Source: Comamonadaceae bacterium (GTDB lineage: Bacteria; Pseudomonadota; Gammaproteobacteria; Burkholderiales; Burkholderiaceae_C). Taken from it: a DNA stretch of 41,691 nt. The stretch spans positions 1-41,691 of the forward strand of contig CANGCI010000002.1 in NCBI GenBank assembly GCA_947451995.1, in the 5' to 3' direction. Made by a program: the position numbers and the translations under genes. The notes under the pieces are model-generated. The model was not told the DNA's origin, made no database searches, and worked only from the letters and a program-made list of their open reading frames with translations. Of this stretch, positions 8,238 to 15,350 are shown piece after piece (the stretch's first letter is position 1; each line of letters starts with the position of its first letter).

Positions 8238-9280
8238 TGCCTGCAACGCATCGCCTTCTTCAGCGGCAAGTTAAAAAGCACTTGGGTGGTGCCGTTGCTC
8301 CCGAGTTGGAGGCGTTTGTCCAAGCGGTCGATGGGGCTTACATTGACATGGACAACGACAAGTCCATGGTTGAAAGAAGCCTTGAGTTGTCTTCCAAAGA
8401 GCTGGAAGAACTCAATGATGCCGTTCGAAAAAAACAAGAAGAACTGGCTGTGGCCATGCAGCAAATCATGGAGTCTTTGCAATACGCCAGCAGGTTGCAA
8501 AGAGCTCAGTTGCCGCAGACCGATCGCTTTGTTAATCGCCTCAGAGATTTTGCGGTGCTCTGGTCTCCTAGAGACACCATTGGGGGCGATTTGTGGTGGA
8601 TTTCGCCCGGTGATTCAGAGGGCCGTTTCAGCATTGTGGTGGTCGATTGCACCGGTCATGGTGTGCCTGGTGCCATGTTGTCTTTACTTGCCAGCACATC
8701 ACTCGAGCAAATATATGGACATCACCGTGAACCAGGGCCTGCTGAGGCTTTGATGCAATTGGACCATGTCATTCGCAAGGGTTTGAACCAAGACAAGGCT
8801 GGTGCCAGCAGTGACGATGGTTGCGATGGTGCCATTTTGCAAGTCGATCCAACGACTCAAAAAATATATTTCGCAGGTTGCAGAATCGATTTGTATTGTG
8901 CAGAAACCGATGCCACCGTCTTGCGATTGGGGGCCGAACGCTTTTCAATGGGCTATCCGGATGATGTGTTTCGCAAACCACAGCAGCACGAGATGACGTG
9001 GCAAAACAATGCCATGTATGTGATGTCTTCCGACGGCCTGTTGGATCAAGTCGGTCGAAACGAAAATGGTAATTTGAGATCTTTTGGTCATCAACGTTTG
9101 ATGAAAGTCTTGGCCCAAAATGCAAACAGTGGTTGCACAAGCACCATCAATTCGGTTTCGGATTCTTTGAAGCAATGGCAAGGCGCAGAAAGTCGTCGTG
9201 ACGATGTCACCGTGATTGCATTTGTATTGCCCAGTTTTGAAGAATTGAAAGCCCTTAACAAGCCTTCTCCAACAACATAA
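8237..9280 (+). CDS. soluble PP2C/SpoIIE-family protein phosphatase
   Basis: A 347-residue cytoplasmic protein. Residues about 45-90 form a coiled coil (rich in E, L, K and Q), followed by a PP2C/SpoIIE catalytic domain. The acidic metal ligands are intact in DTIGGDLWW, VDCTGHGVPGAMLSLL, SDDGCDGAI, SSDGLLDQ and RRDDVTVIAF. The catalytic half is a close paralogue of the membrane phosphatase at 4692-6941, sharing DTIGGDLWWIS and CTGHGVPGAMLSLL exactly, so both probably act on the same substrate, most likely the SiaC-like protein encoded two genes downstream. The start codon overlaps the FIST stop. A two-phosphatase design would allow one input from the envelope and one from the cytoplasm (through FIST). 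The substrate assignment is inference. Confidence 0.85.
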   Translation: MPATHRLLQRQVKKHLGGAVAPELEAFVQAVDGAYIDMDNDKSMVERSLELSSKELEELNDAVRKKQEELAVAMQQIMESLQYASRLQRAQLPQTDRFVNRLRDFAVLWSPRDTIGGDLWWISPGDSEGRFSIVVVDCTGHGVPGAMLSLLASTSLEQIYGHHREPGPAEALMQLDHVIRKGLNQDKAGASSDDGCDGAILQVDPTTQKIYFAGCRIDLYCAETDATVLRLGAERFSMGYPDDVFRKPQQHEMTWQNNAMYVMSSDGLLDQVGRNENGNLRSFGHQRLMKVLAQNANSGCTSTINSVSDSLKQWQGAESRRDDVTVIAFVLPSFEELKALNKPSPTT

Positions 9281-9292
9281 ATCGGAGTAGAT

Positions 9293-9817
9293 ATGGAAAT
9301 TCAAAGTGTCATTGACATGCGCCGTGAGATGCGCCAAGAGGGGGTCATCATGGCCTACAACGGCGAGATTTCAGATGAGCTCATGGTTTCCTTGGGTGTG
9401 ATTTTGCGAAATCATTTTGAAGCCATGGGAGAAGGGCAGAAGAAAGCGCGTTCTGTGTTTTCTGTCTTTGTCGAACAAGTACAAAACTTGATTTGGCATA
9501 CCCGCGGTGAAGAACGTGCGGCGGGCATGATCGTCATTGCAGAGCAAGGCAATGAAGTGACATTGGTTTGTGGTAACCGGGTTGACCGCGAAAAAGCGGA
9601 CGTCTTGCGTCAAACATTGGAATCGATTCAAGGTGTCGACAAAGAAACCATTCGTCAGTTGTATCGTGAGGGCTTGTCAAAGTCAGGCAGCCATGATGGT
9701 CCTGGTGCTGGTTTGGGATTGTTGCAACTTGCCAGGCAGTCGACGCAACCACTCTCCTTTGCATTTGTTGAGACAGACGAAGGCGATGTTGAATATTTCT
9801 TGGCAGCACGTATTTGA
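9293..9817 (+). CDS. siaB: SiaB-family protein kinase
   Basis: A 174-residue protein of the SiaB/DUF6272 type, a GHKL-fold kinase without histidine-kinase phosphoacceptor domain. An N-box-like EQVQNLIWHT (E and N, near residues 63-72) and a glycine-rich lid GPGAGLGLLQLAR (near 135-147) are visible and would bind ATP. In Pseudomonas aeruginosa SiaB phosphorylates SiaC on Thr68 and so switches off its partner. The SiaC homologue starts 11 bp downstream. A GGAG motif stands just before ATG 9293. The gene name reflects family resemblance and context, not a demonstrated activity. Confidence 0.8.
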   Translation: MEIQSVIDMRREMRQEGVIMAYNGEISDELMVSLGVILRNHFEAMGEGQKKARSVFSVFVEQVQNLIWHTRGEERAAGMIVIAEQGNEVTLVCGNRVDREKADVLRQTLESIQGVDKETIRQLYREGLSKSGSHDGPGAGLGLLQLARQSTQPLSFAFVETDEGDVEYFLAARI

Positions 9818-9828
9818 GGACGGACAAC

Positions 9829-10203
9829 ATGATTCAATTTGAAATTCCTGGTTCAGACAGAACACCTCACATCCAAGTACGTGCTGAAGGCGGTCTGATC
9901 TCGTTTGAAGGCGAGTCCTATCCAGAAGACGTGGCAACTTTTTACGGCCCTGTTGTCAATGCCATCACTGAATTGATGGCTGTTGCGCAAGAGGTCAATG
10001 CATCATTTCATTTGATTTATGTGAACAGCAGCAGCATGAAAGCTTTGTATCGAATTTTTGAGCTGCTGCAGAAAAAACATGAGTCTGGTGCACCCATCAA
10101 AATTGATTGGAAATTTGAAGAAGACGATGATGTGATGCAAGAGTTGGGTGAAGATTTCAAAGATCGTTTCCCTGATCTGAACTTCAATTTTCTTGCGCTT
10201 TAA
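9829..10203 (+). CDS. siaC: SiaC-family partner-switch protein (DUF1987)
   Basis: A 124-residue protein with the DUF1987/SiaC fold. ATG 9829 is chosen because GAGGAC (9815-9820) sits a good distance upstream; an earlier GTG/ATG overlaps the siaB stop. The diagnostic segment is FHLIYVNSSSMKALYRIFELL around residues 60-80. The run of serines S67-S68-S69 falls at the position of Thr68, the residue phosphorylated by SiaB in Pseudomonas, so Ser68 is the likely phosphosite here. In the known system unphosphorylated SiaC binds and activates the diguanylate cyclase SiaD. Here the gene directly downstream encodes an adenylate-type cyclase, which becomes the obvious candidate partner. Confidence 0.85.
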   Translation: MIQFEIPGSDRTPHIQVRAEGGLISFEGESYPEDVATFYGPVVNAITELMAVAQEVNASFHLIYVNSSSMKALYRIFELLQKKHESGAPIKIDWKFEEDDDVMQELGEDFKDRFPDLNFNFLAL

Positions 10204-10217
10204 TTGCTGGACTTGCT

Positions 10218-11288
10218 TTGACCTCTTTTGATCTTTACGCCAGAGAAAATGCGCTGATCGAGGAAGCGGTGACAGCCTTGTCCAGCGGATCGGTGGACAC
10301 GCTGGACGATTATGCAAAGCGCTTGCTTGAACAACTCAAGCTCACTTTGAGTGAGAACCAACAATTGGTCAGGCATGCAGATCGTCAGCAAGCCAAGCTG
10401 GTGGACTTGAATCGAAATTTGAAACTCAAAACGCAAGAGGTTGAGCAGCGCGGTAAAGCCTTCGAGGAGTTGTCCAACAAGCTCAGCAAGTATTTGCCAC
10501 CTCAAATTCACAAAGCTTTATTTTCTGGACAACACGACACCAAAGTTGCCACTCAGCGAAAAAAACTGACGGTTTTTTTCAGTGACATCAAAGAATTCAC
10601 CACCTCTGCCGAGTCACTTCAGCCTGAGGCCTTGACTGAGTACCTCAATGAGTACTTCTCGGAGATGACCAAAATTGCACTTGAATACGGTGCAACCATC
10701 GACAAGTACATTGGCGATGCCATGATGCTGTTCTTTGGGGATCCAGATACTCGCGGTGTGGCTGAAGATGCCATTGCGTGTGTTGAGATGGCTGTCAAAA
10801 TGCAAAGCCGGATGCGCGTCCTGGGTGAGCAGTGGAAGAAACGCGGATTTGAAACCCCCTTCATCATCCGCATTGGTATCAATACGGGTTATTGCAATGT
10901 CGGTAATTTTGGTAGCGAAGAGCGCCTCAGTTACACCATCATTGGTGGTGAAGTGAACATCGCTCAACGCCTTGAATCGAATGCAGAGCCGGGTGGCATT
11001 CTGATGAGTTATGAAACCTATGCCCATGTAAAGCACCTCTATCAGGCAGAGGAAAAACCATCGATGCACCTGAAAGGTATTTCGCGCGAAATTAAAACCT
11101 TTGCTTTGCGTGATCGAATCGATGCAGGGCAAGAGACTTTGAAATGGTCGCACCCTGCAGGTGTTCAAATCAGTGTGTCGCCAGAACAAATGGATTCTCG
11201 TTCGCGTGAAGAGCTGGCGTCTCAACTGGCAGACATTGCGCGGCAGTTGGGTCAATACGCAACGCCACAACCATCCCCCAAGATATGA
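10218..11288 (+). CDS. class III adenylate cyclase with SiaD-like N-terminal helix
   Basis: A 356-residue soluble protein; TTG 10218 is the only reasonable start, 14 bp after siaC. Residues about 28-95 are helical/coiled coil, including QLVRHADRQQAKL, which resembles the stalk helix found before GGDEF domains in SiaD-like cyclases (from memory). The class III cyclase domain spans about 110-300. Metal aspartates are D123 (FFSDIKEFT) and D167 (KYIGDAM). The base-selecting pair is K163 and T240 (LSYTIIG), the Lys/Thr pair seen in CyaC-type adenylate cyclases. The transition-state residues are N247 and R251 (VNIAQR). It should therefore make cAMP. No GGDEF motif is present, so it is not a diguanylate cyclase. 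Its stop overlaps the next start (ATGA). Control by the SiaC-like protein is inferred from gene order. Confidence 0.85.
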   Translation: MTSFDLYARENALIEEAVTALSSGSVDTLDDYAKRLLEQLKLTLSENQQLVRHADRQQAKLVDLNRNLKLKTQEVEQRGKAFEELSNKLSKYLPPQIHKALFSGQHDTKVATQRKKLTVFFSDIKEFTTSAESLQPEALTEYLNEYFSEMTKIALEYGATIDKYIGDAMMLFFGDPDTRGVAEDAIACVEMAVKMQSRMRVLGEQWKKRGFETPFIIRIGINTGYCNVGNFGSEERLSYTIIGGEVNIAQRLESNAEPGGILMSYETYAHVKHLYQAEEKPSMHLKGISREIKTFALRDRIDAGQETLKWSHPAGVQISVSPEQMDSRSREELASQLADIARQLGQYATPQPSPKI

Positions 11289-11755
11289 CAAACAATCCTT
11301 TGTGCTTTGCAGTCGATTCAGAAAAGCTTGGCAAGTTGGGCATTAATTTTTTGCGCTCCAGTGAGGGTGCTGCCGCCCTGAAAGCAGGTCAACTCAAGGG
11401 CGAAGAACGCTTGTTTTTAAGCCTTCTTGGCACGCCCCTTCTCAATGCAACCCTGATTTTGCCTGGGAAAAAAATCATCGAAGCTGGCAATCAGTTTGAA
11501 GATGCCTACTTCGTGATCAATGGTGAAGTTCAAATTCAGCAAGGAGAAAAATCATTCCGATTGGGCGCAGGATCTGTCCTGGGCCTGGCAGAGGGCATGG
11601 TGGGTTTGGCCGCACGCTACACGGCCACTGCGCTAACCCCTGTCCAAGTCAAGATGATTCCATTTCACAAAGTGGACAGCATTGTCAAAGTTTTGCCGCC
11701 TGAACTTCGCGCCATCATGGTGACCATCATTAAACGCAATCTGGCCGTGTCCTGA
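11285..11755 (+). CDS. cyclic-nucleotide-binding-fold protein 1
   Basis: A 156-residue protein whose residues about 55-150 fit the cNMP-binding beta-roll: LILPGKKIIEAGNQFEDAYFVINGEVQI, then RLGAGSVLGLAEGM and ARYTATAL. The glycines of the roll are present. The phosphate-binding cassette is atypical: the usual FGE is replaced by LGLAEG, although the Arg before the YTATA strand is kept. Nucleotide binding is therefore uncertain. There is no DNA-binding helix-turn-helix or enzymatic domain, so it would act by protein-protein contact. ATG overlaps the cyclase stop by 4 bp (ATGA), implying coupled translation. Confidence 0.7.
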   Translation: MTNNPLCFAVDSEKLGKLGINFLRSSEGAAALKAGQLKGEERLFLSLLGTPLLNATLILPGKKIIEAGNQFEDAYFVINGEVQIQQGEKSFRLGAGSVLGLAEGMVGLAARYTATALTPVQVKMIPFHKVDSIVKVLPPELRAIMVTIIKRNLAVS

Positions 11756-11770
11756 AATGAAGGTGTTGGC

Positions 11771-12115
11771 ATGAGCAATTTTCAAATTGAAGAATTTTCC
11801 GCAGGTCAGACCATTTTTAAATTGGGCGACCCTGCAACACACCTTTATTTTTTGGAAAAAGGTGAGGTTGAACTGATTGACAAAAATGAGCGTGTCTTTG
11901 GTGTGATTCCTCAGGGGCAGTCGTTTGGTGAAGCTGCTATTTTGTCCGGTGGCATCCGCGGTGCCTCCATTCGTGCAAAAGGTGATGTGGCTTGTAAAAA
12001 GATCAACAACCAAGAGGCTGCTGAGTTGCTGAGTACTTATTCACCTTTGCTGGTTGTGATCATGGAGGCATTGTTGTTGCAGCAAACCATGAACAATGCT
12101 GTTAAAAATACCTGA
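11771..12115 (+). CDS. cyclic-nucleotide-binding-fold protein 2
   Basis: A 114-residue single-domain cNMP-binding protein. It has FSAGQTIFKLGDPATHLYFL, a GEVELID strand and a phosphate-binding cassette FGEAAILSGGIRGASIRA that keeps the Glu and the Arg expected to hold the ribose and cyclic phosphate. This makes it a better cAMP binder candidate than the preceding protein. No effector domain follows; the last 25 residues are a hydrophobic helix region resembling the C-helix. Its stop overlaps the start of the phosphodiesterase gene (TGATG). It could be a cAMP-responsive regulator of the cyclase, of the phosphodiesterase or of an outside target. Confidence 0.75.
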   Translation: MSNFQIEEFSAGQTIFKLGDPATHLYFLEKGEVELIDKNERVFGVIPQGQSFGEAAILSGGIRGASIRAKGDVACKKINNQEAAELLSTYSPLLVVIMEALLLQQTMNNAVKNT

Positions 12116-12960
12116 TGTCCGGTGATCTGAAGGCCGATATGAACTTGTTCTTAAATCCCAAGGAAGCAAGTTGGCCTAACGCCTTTGATCATGCAATTGG
12201 CGTATTGCATGCCTCTTGGCCAGTTCAGTGGTGTGGTTTACCTCAAGTGCTTGAAGCGTGCATTGACCATTTAGACCTTCAGCACCATGCCCTAACGCCT
12301 GACGTTCAGAACTTGTTAGCAGCTTCGCGTGAGATTGCCGATCAACTCGAGCAATTGAGCCTCAATACGTCTGCGTACACTGAACCGCGCTATCACAACC
12401 GACTCCATACGGCCGATGTTTTGGCATCCATGACTTTGTTGGTGGCCATAGAAACCCAGCTTCAATCTGACAGGACTCCGGATTGGTGCGCTGCAGCTTT
12501 GTTGGCTGCGGTGGCTCATGATTTTGCGCATCCCGGTCGTGTGAACTCAAAACCATCTGAGTTAGAGCAATCTTCGATGTTGGGCGTGTTGCCCATTTTG
12601 AAGAAGCACCATGTCAAGTCTGAATGGATTGAATGTATCGAATATGTGGTTCTCAGATCTGACTTTGCCCTGGTAGCAGAAAATCATCGCCTCGTGGAAG
12701 GTCAATCATTTGCATGGCACCAAGATTGGCTTGCAGTACTTCTGAATGAAGCCGATATTTTGGGCAGCAGTGTTTCTGCCTTCGGTGAATCCTTGGGCCA
12801 TGCATTGTCAGATGAATGGCGCATGATTAATTTTCCCCCTTTTTCAACGGTTGCCACACCCGATGGCCGTCGTAAATTTTTGCAGAGTTTGAAGTTCTCA
12901 AGCAATGCTTCCCGTATATTGGGTGTGCAAGAGAGAATCACTGGGCAACTGATGCGCTAG
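12115..12960 (+). CDS. class I cyclic nucleotide phosphodiesterase (eukaryote-type PDE)
   Basis: A 281-residue protein with the signature of class I 3',5'-cyclic nucleotide phosphodiesterases (PF00233). YHNRLHTADV at residues 93-102 gives the catalytic His94 and metal ligand His98. HDFAHPGRVN at 135-144 gives His135 and Asp136. NEAD at 211-214 gives the last metal ligand Asp214. Spacing of the first four (94, 98, 135, 136) nearly equals that of mammalian PDE4 (160, 164, 200, 201). The C-terminal part is shorter than in animal enzymes, and I could not place the purine-selective Gln with confidence. It should hydrolyse cAMP (or cGMP) and would switch off the signal made by the cyclase three genes upstream. 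It is translationally coupled to the preceding gene. Class I enzymes are uncommon in bacteria, where class III CpdA is usual. Confidence 0.85.
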   Translation: MSGDLKADMNLFLNPKEASWPNAFDHAIGVLHASWPVQWCGLPQVLEACIDHLDLQHHALTPDVQNLLAASREIADQLEQLSLNTSAYTEPRYHNRLHTADVLASMTLLVAIETQLQSDRTPDWCAAALLAAVAHDFAHPGRVNSKPSELEQSSMLGVLPILKKHHVKSEWIECIEYVVLRSDFALVAENHRLVEGQSFAWHQDWLAVLLNEADILGSSVSAFGESLGHALSDEWRMINFPPFSTVATPDGRRKFLQSLKFSSNASRILGVQERITGQLMR

Positions 12961-13008
12961 TGTTTTCGTTTAAAACCATACAACGCCCAGTTCTTAGGAG
13001 TTAACGTG

Positions 13009-13473
13009 ATGAGCATTATTTTGAAGCAGCCAGTCACTGGCCCAGCAGCTTGGACGGGTAAGGACATTCAAAACGACACCAGTTGGATCGAGCAACTTCA
13101 GGCTTCAGACATTCAAGCTTTGGATGAAGCGCTTGCAACACTCAAATCTAAAGGCCGTTATTTGCGCCAATATCTGGAGTTGGGCTGCGACATCAAAGGC
13201 GTGCCCTTGTCAAAGGTGGAAATGGAAGCCCTCGATTGTTTCGACCGCATCATGCATTCACCCGAAATTCGCGTGGACATGTTGATGGAGCCTGGCGATC
13301 TGCAGTTTGCCAACAACTATGCAGTGCTGCATTCACGCACTGAGTTTGAAGACCATGACGATGTGGCGCAGCGTCGACGAATGTTGCGCTTGTGGTTGAA
13401 GATGCCAAATGCCAGAGAGTTGGCACCAGAGTTTCCGGGGCGCAATGGGTTTCCGATGCCAACTGCGGCTTGA
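13009..13473 (+). pseudogene. TauD/TfdA-family dioxygenase with internal deletion
   Basis: A reading frame of 154 codons with AGGAG at 12996-13000 before ATG 13009. Residues 1-50 resemble the N-terminal arm of TauD/clavaminate-synthase-like oxygenases (VTGPAAWTGKD, DTSWI, a helix ending LKSKG). Residues from about 52 on match their C-terminal end (ALDCFDRI, MEPGDLQFANNYAVLHSRTEFEDH, RRMLRLWLKMPN). Family members have about 320-340 residues. About 170 residues in between are missing, including the HxD iron-binding pair; only the last His and the 2-oxoglutarate-binding Arg remain. The join is in frame, so a short protein could still be made, but it cannot be a normal Fe(II)/2-oxoglutarate oxygenase. 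It follows the phosphodiesterase gene by about 50 bp but has its own ribosome binding site. Confidence 0.7.
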
Positions 13474-13485
13474 TCATTTTTCGCA

Positions 13486-13899
13486 ATGACGTTGAATCAA
13501 CAGCCATCCACTCTAAGTGTCGAGCAACTGAACACACTTGCAAAGCAAGTGTCTCATCACTGCACATGCGCACTGAAAATCTGCAAAGGCTGGGAAAGCG
13601 TGCCCGACGCGCGCTGGCCGGCTGCCCAAATGCAAGCTGCAGGCACCCTCAGGCAAGAACTACCCGAAGGTCAAATGGAATTGACCTTCGAAGAATTCCA
13701 CCCTAACGGCACGCGCTATGACTCACCTAACGCGCCCATTGCAGTGGACTACTTTCCCTACAACCGCTGCGATGTTTTCAAGTGCAGCACATGCCAATGT
13801 GCTGTCTTGAAGTACACCGAGTACGGTGGTTATTACGTGGACACGCGAGCCAGGTTGGTCGATCCTGAAATGATCGTGGCACGCTCAGCAGAAGCCTGA
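13486..13899 (+). CDS. conserved hypothetical protein with Cys pairs
   Basis: A 137-residue protein I do not recognise as a named family. It contains CTCALKIC near residues 27-34 and CDVFKCSTCQC near 94-104, six or more cysteines that could bind zinc or a metal cluster. These are followed by a YTEYGGYYVDTRARLV block that reads like a conserved core. It starts 12 bp after the TauD fragment. Its 3' end overlaps the 3' end of dadA (opposite strand) by 67 bp. Function unknown. Confidence 0.6.
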   Translation: MTLNQQPSTLSVEQLNTLAKQVSHHCTCALKICKGWESVPDARWPAAQMQAAGTLRQELPEGQMELTFEEFHPNGTRYDSPNAPIAVDYFPYNRCDVFKCSTCQCAVLKYTEYGGYYVDTRARLVDPEMIVARSAEA

Positions 13900-15110
13900 G
13901 CCGCCACCACTTCCGCCACCATGTCTGCTGTCACGGCAGACAATGTCCAACCTAAGTGACCGTGACCTGTGTTGTAAAACACATTGGCAGCTTTGCCACG
14001 ACCCACGCGGGGCATCATGTTGGGCATCATGGGACGCAAGCCAGCCCATGGCACCACGGAGCGGGTGTTGATTTTGGGGAAGCACTGGTTGACCCAATCG
14101 ACCAATGGCTTGATGCGGTCTGCGCGAATGTCACGGTTATAGCCGTTGAATTCTGCAGTGCCTGCCACACGGAATCGGTCGTCGCCTAAACGGCTGGTGA
14201 CCAACTTGGTTTCATCGTCCAGCAAGCTGACCTGCGGTGCGCCTGTTTGGCTTTCGGCGTCGTTCAAATTGACAGTGATGGAATAGCCTTTGACAGGGTA
14301 GATGTTGACGCGGTCACCCAGTTGCGCAGCAAACTGCTTGCTGGCCACACCTGCGCAGACCACCACGCTGTCAAAGGTGTGAATGCTGGTAGGCGCATCG
14401 GAATGGGCCACGGTGATCTTGATCTGGTCGTTGTCGTTTTGGATGTTCTTCACATCTTGGTCGTACAAGGTGCGAACCCCCCAACGCTGGGCAGCCAAGG
14501 CCAAACCATTGGTGAACTTGTGAATGTCGCCTGTGGAATCACTTTCTGTGAAATAGCCACCGTAGTACTTGCCAGCCAAGGTGGGTTCGATGGCTTTCAT
14601 TTCTTCTGGTGTGACTGCATGGCGAGGCAGGCCACCCTTGGCCAACATGTCTGACACTTTGCCTGCGTGGTCAAAGCCTTTTTTGTCGCGGTAAATGTGC
14701 AAGATGCCTTGCTTCTTTAAATCGAAATCAATGTTTTCAGCTTGTGCCCAAGCGAACAAATGTTGTCGTGCTGCCACAGCCAGTTTGGCTGTTTCAATGG
14801 TGTTCTTTTCGTAAGCCGCCATGGAAGCCATGAACTCTGCAAACCAAGAAATTTTGTGCCAACTGGGTTTGGGATTGACCAGCAGCGGCGCATCACTTTT
14901 GAGCATCCACTTCAAGCCCTTGACGATGGTGGAGGGATGGGTCCAAACTTCTGCGTTCGAGGCAGACAGCTGTCCGCCATTGGCAAACGACGTCTCCATG
15001 GCGGCATAGCGGTGACGCTCAAACAAGGTGACAGAGAAGCCGCGCTTGGCCAGTGCATAAGCAGTGGTGACGCCGGTGATGCCGCCGCCCACAATGGCAA
15101 TAGTTTTCAT
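13833..15110 (-). CDS. dadA: D-amino acid dehydrogenase / glycine-D-amino acid oxidoreductase
   Basis: A 425-residue FAD enzyme of the DAO family. The N-terminal VGGGITG (residues 7-13) binds the FAD dinucleotide, followed by a glutamate-ended strand (LFER) and the ETSFANGGQLSASNAEVW segment typical of DadA. Near the C-terminus, WAGLRPMMPNMMPRVGR and NTGHGHLGWTLS are the conserved FAD/substrate blocks. It oxidises D-amino acids (or glycine) to 2-oxo acids, passing electrons to the respiratory chain. A tandem glycine riboswitch lies in its leader, so glycine, or amino acids interconverting with it, is the likely physiological cue and perhaps a substrate. The gene ends inside the convergent Cys-rich gene. 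Confidence 0.85.
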   Translation of the reverse strand: MKTIAIVGGGITGVTTAYALAKRGFSVTLFERHRYAAMETSFANGGQLSASNAEVWTHPSTIVKGLKWMLKSDAPLLVNPKPSWHKISWFAEFMASMAAYEKNTIETAKLAVAARQHLFAWAQAENIDFDLKKQGILHIYRDKKGFDHAGKVSDMLAKGGLPRHAVTPEEMKAIEPTLAGKYYGGYFTESDSTGDIHKFTNGLALAAQRWGVRTLYDQDVKNIQNDNDQIKITVAHSDAPTSIHTFDSVVVCAGVASKQFAAQLGDRVNIYPVKGYSITVNLNDAESQTGAPQVSLLDDETKLVTSRLGDDRFRVAGTAEFNGYNRDIRADRIKPLVDWVNQCFPKINTRSVVPWAGLRPMMPNMMPRVGRGKAANVFYNTGHGHLGWTLSAVTADMVAEVVAAQASAERATIISGSTNLARVST

Positions 15111-15161
15111 GATTCAGATCTTTCAAAACGTCGAAGGGTTGAGCCATGACACAACTGTGCC

Positions 15162-15350
15162 AGTGGCGCCCCTTCTGTTTTGGACCTGAGAGATTCACAA
15201 CACGCTGGGGTGTTGCTTGCTCCTGCGGTGGGTTTGCGGACGAAAACGCAAACCACTCTTCAGAATGAAATATGACATCGGTCCTTTTGCCTGAGAGTTT
15301 CCGGGGCGGTTGCTCCTTCGGCGTTGCTTTTAAGCAATCTCTCCCGATGC
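15162..15350 (-). promoter_or_regulatory. tandem glycine riboswitch upstream of dadA
   Basis: On the minus strand two glycine aptamers can be read. The first (about 15350-15275) opens with CATCGGGAGAGATTGC, carries CGCCGAAGGAGCAA and closes with CTCTCAGGCAAAAGGACCG ATG; the outer CATCGG and CCGATG pair as P1. After a short linker the second (about 15262-15172) has a long stem GGTTTGCG / CGCAAACC, then ACCGCAGGAGCAA and ATCTCTCAGGTCCAAAACAG. These are the hallmark conserved blocks of the glycine riboswitch. The element ends about 50 bp before the dadA start and lies after the stop of the M20 gene, so it controls dadA alone or reads through from upstream. Confidence 0.93.

Noticed and set aside
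10218-11288. Reading the cyclase as a diguanylate cyclase (true SiaD)
   Set aside because: There is no GGDEF motif; the conserved blocks are those of class III nucleotide cyclases.
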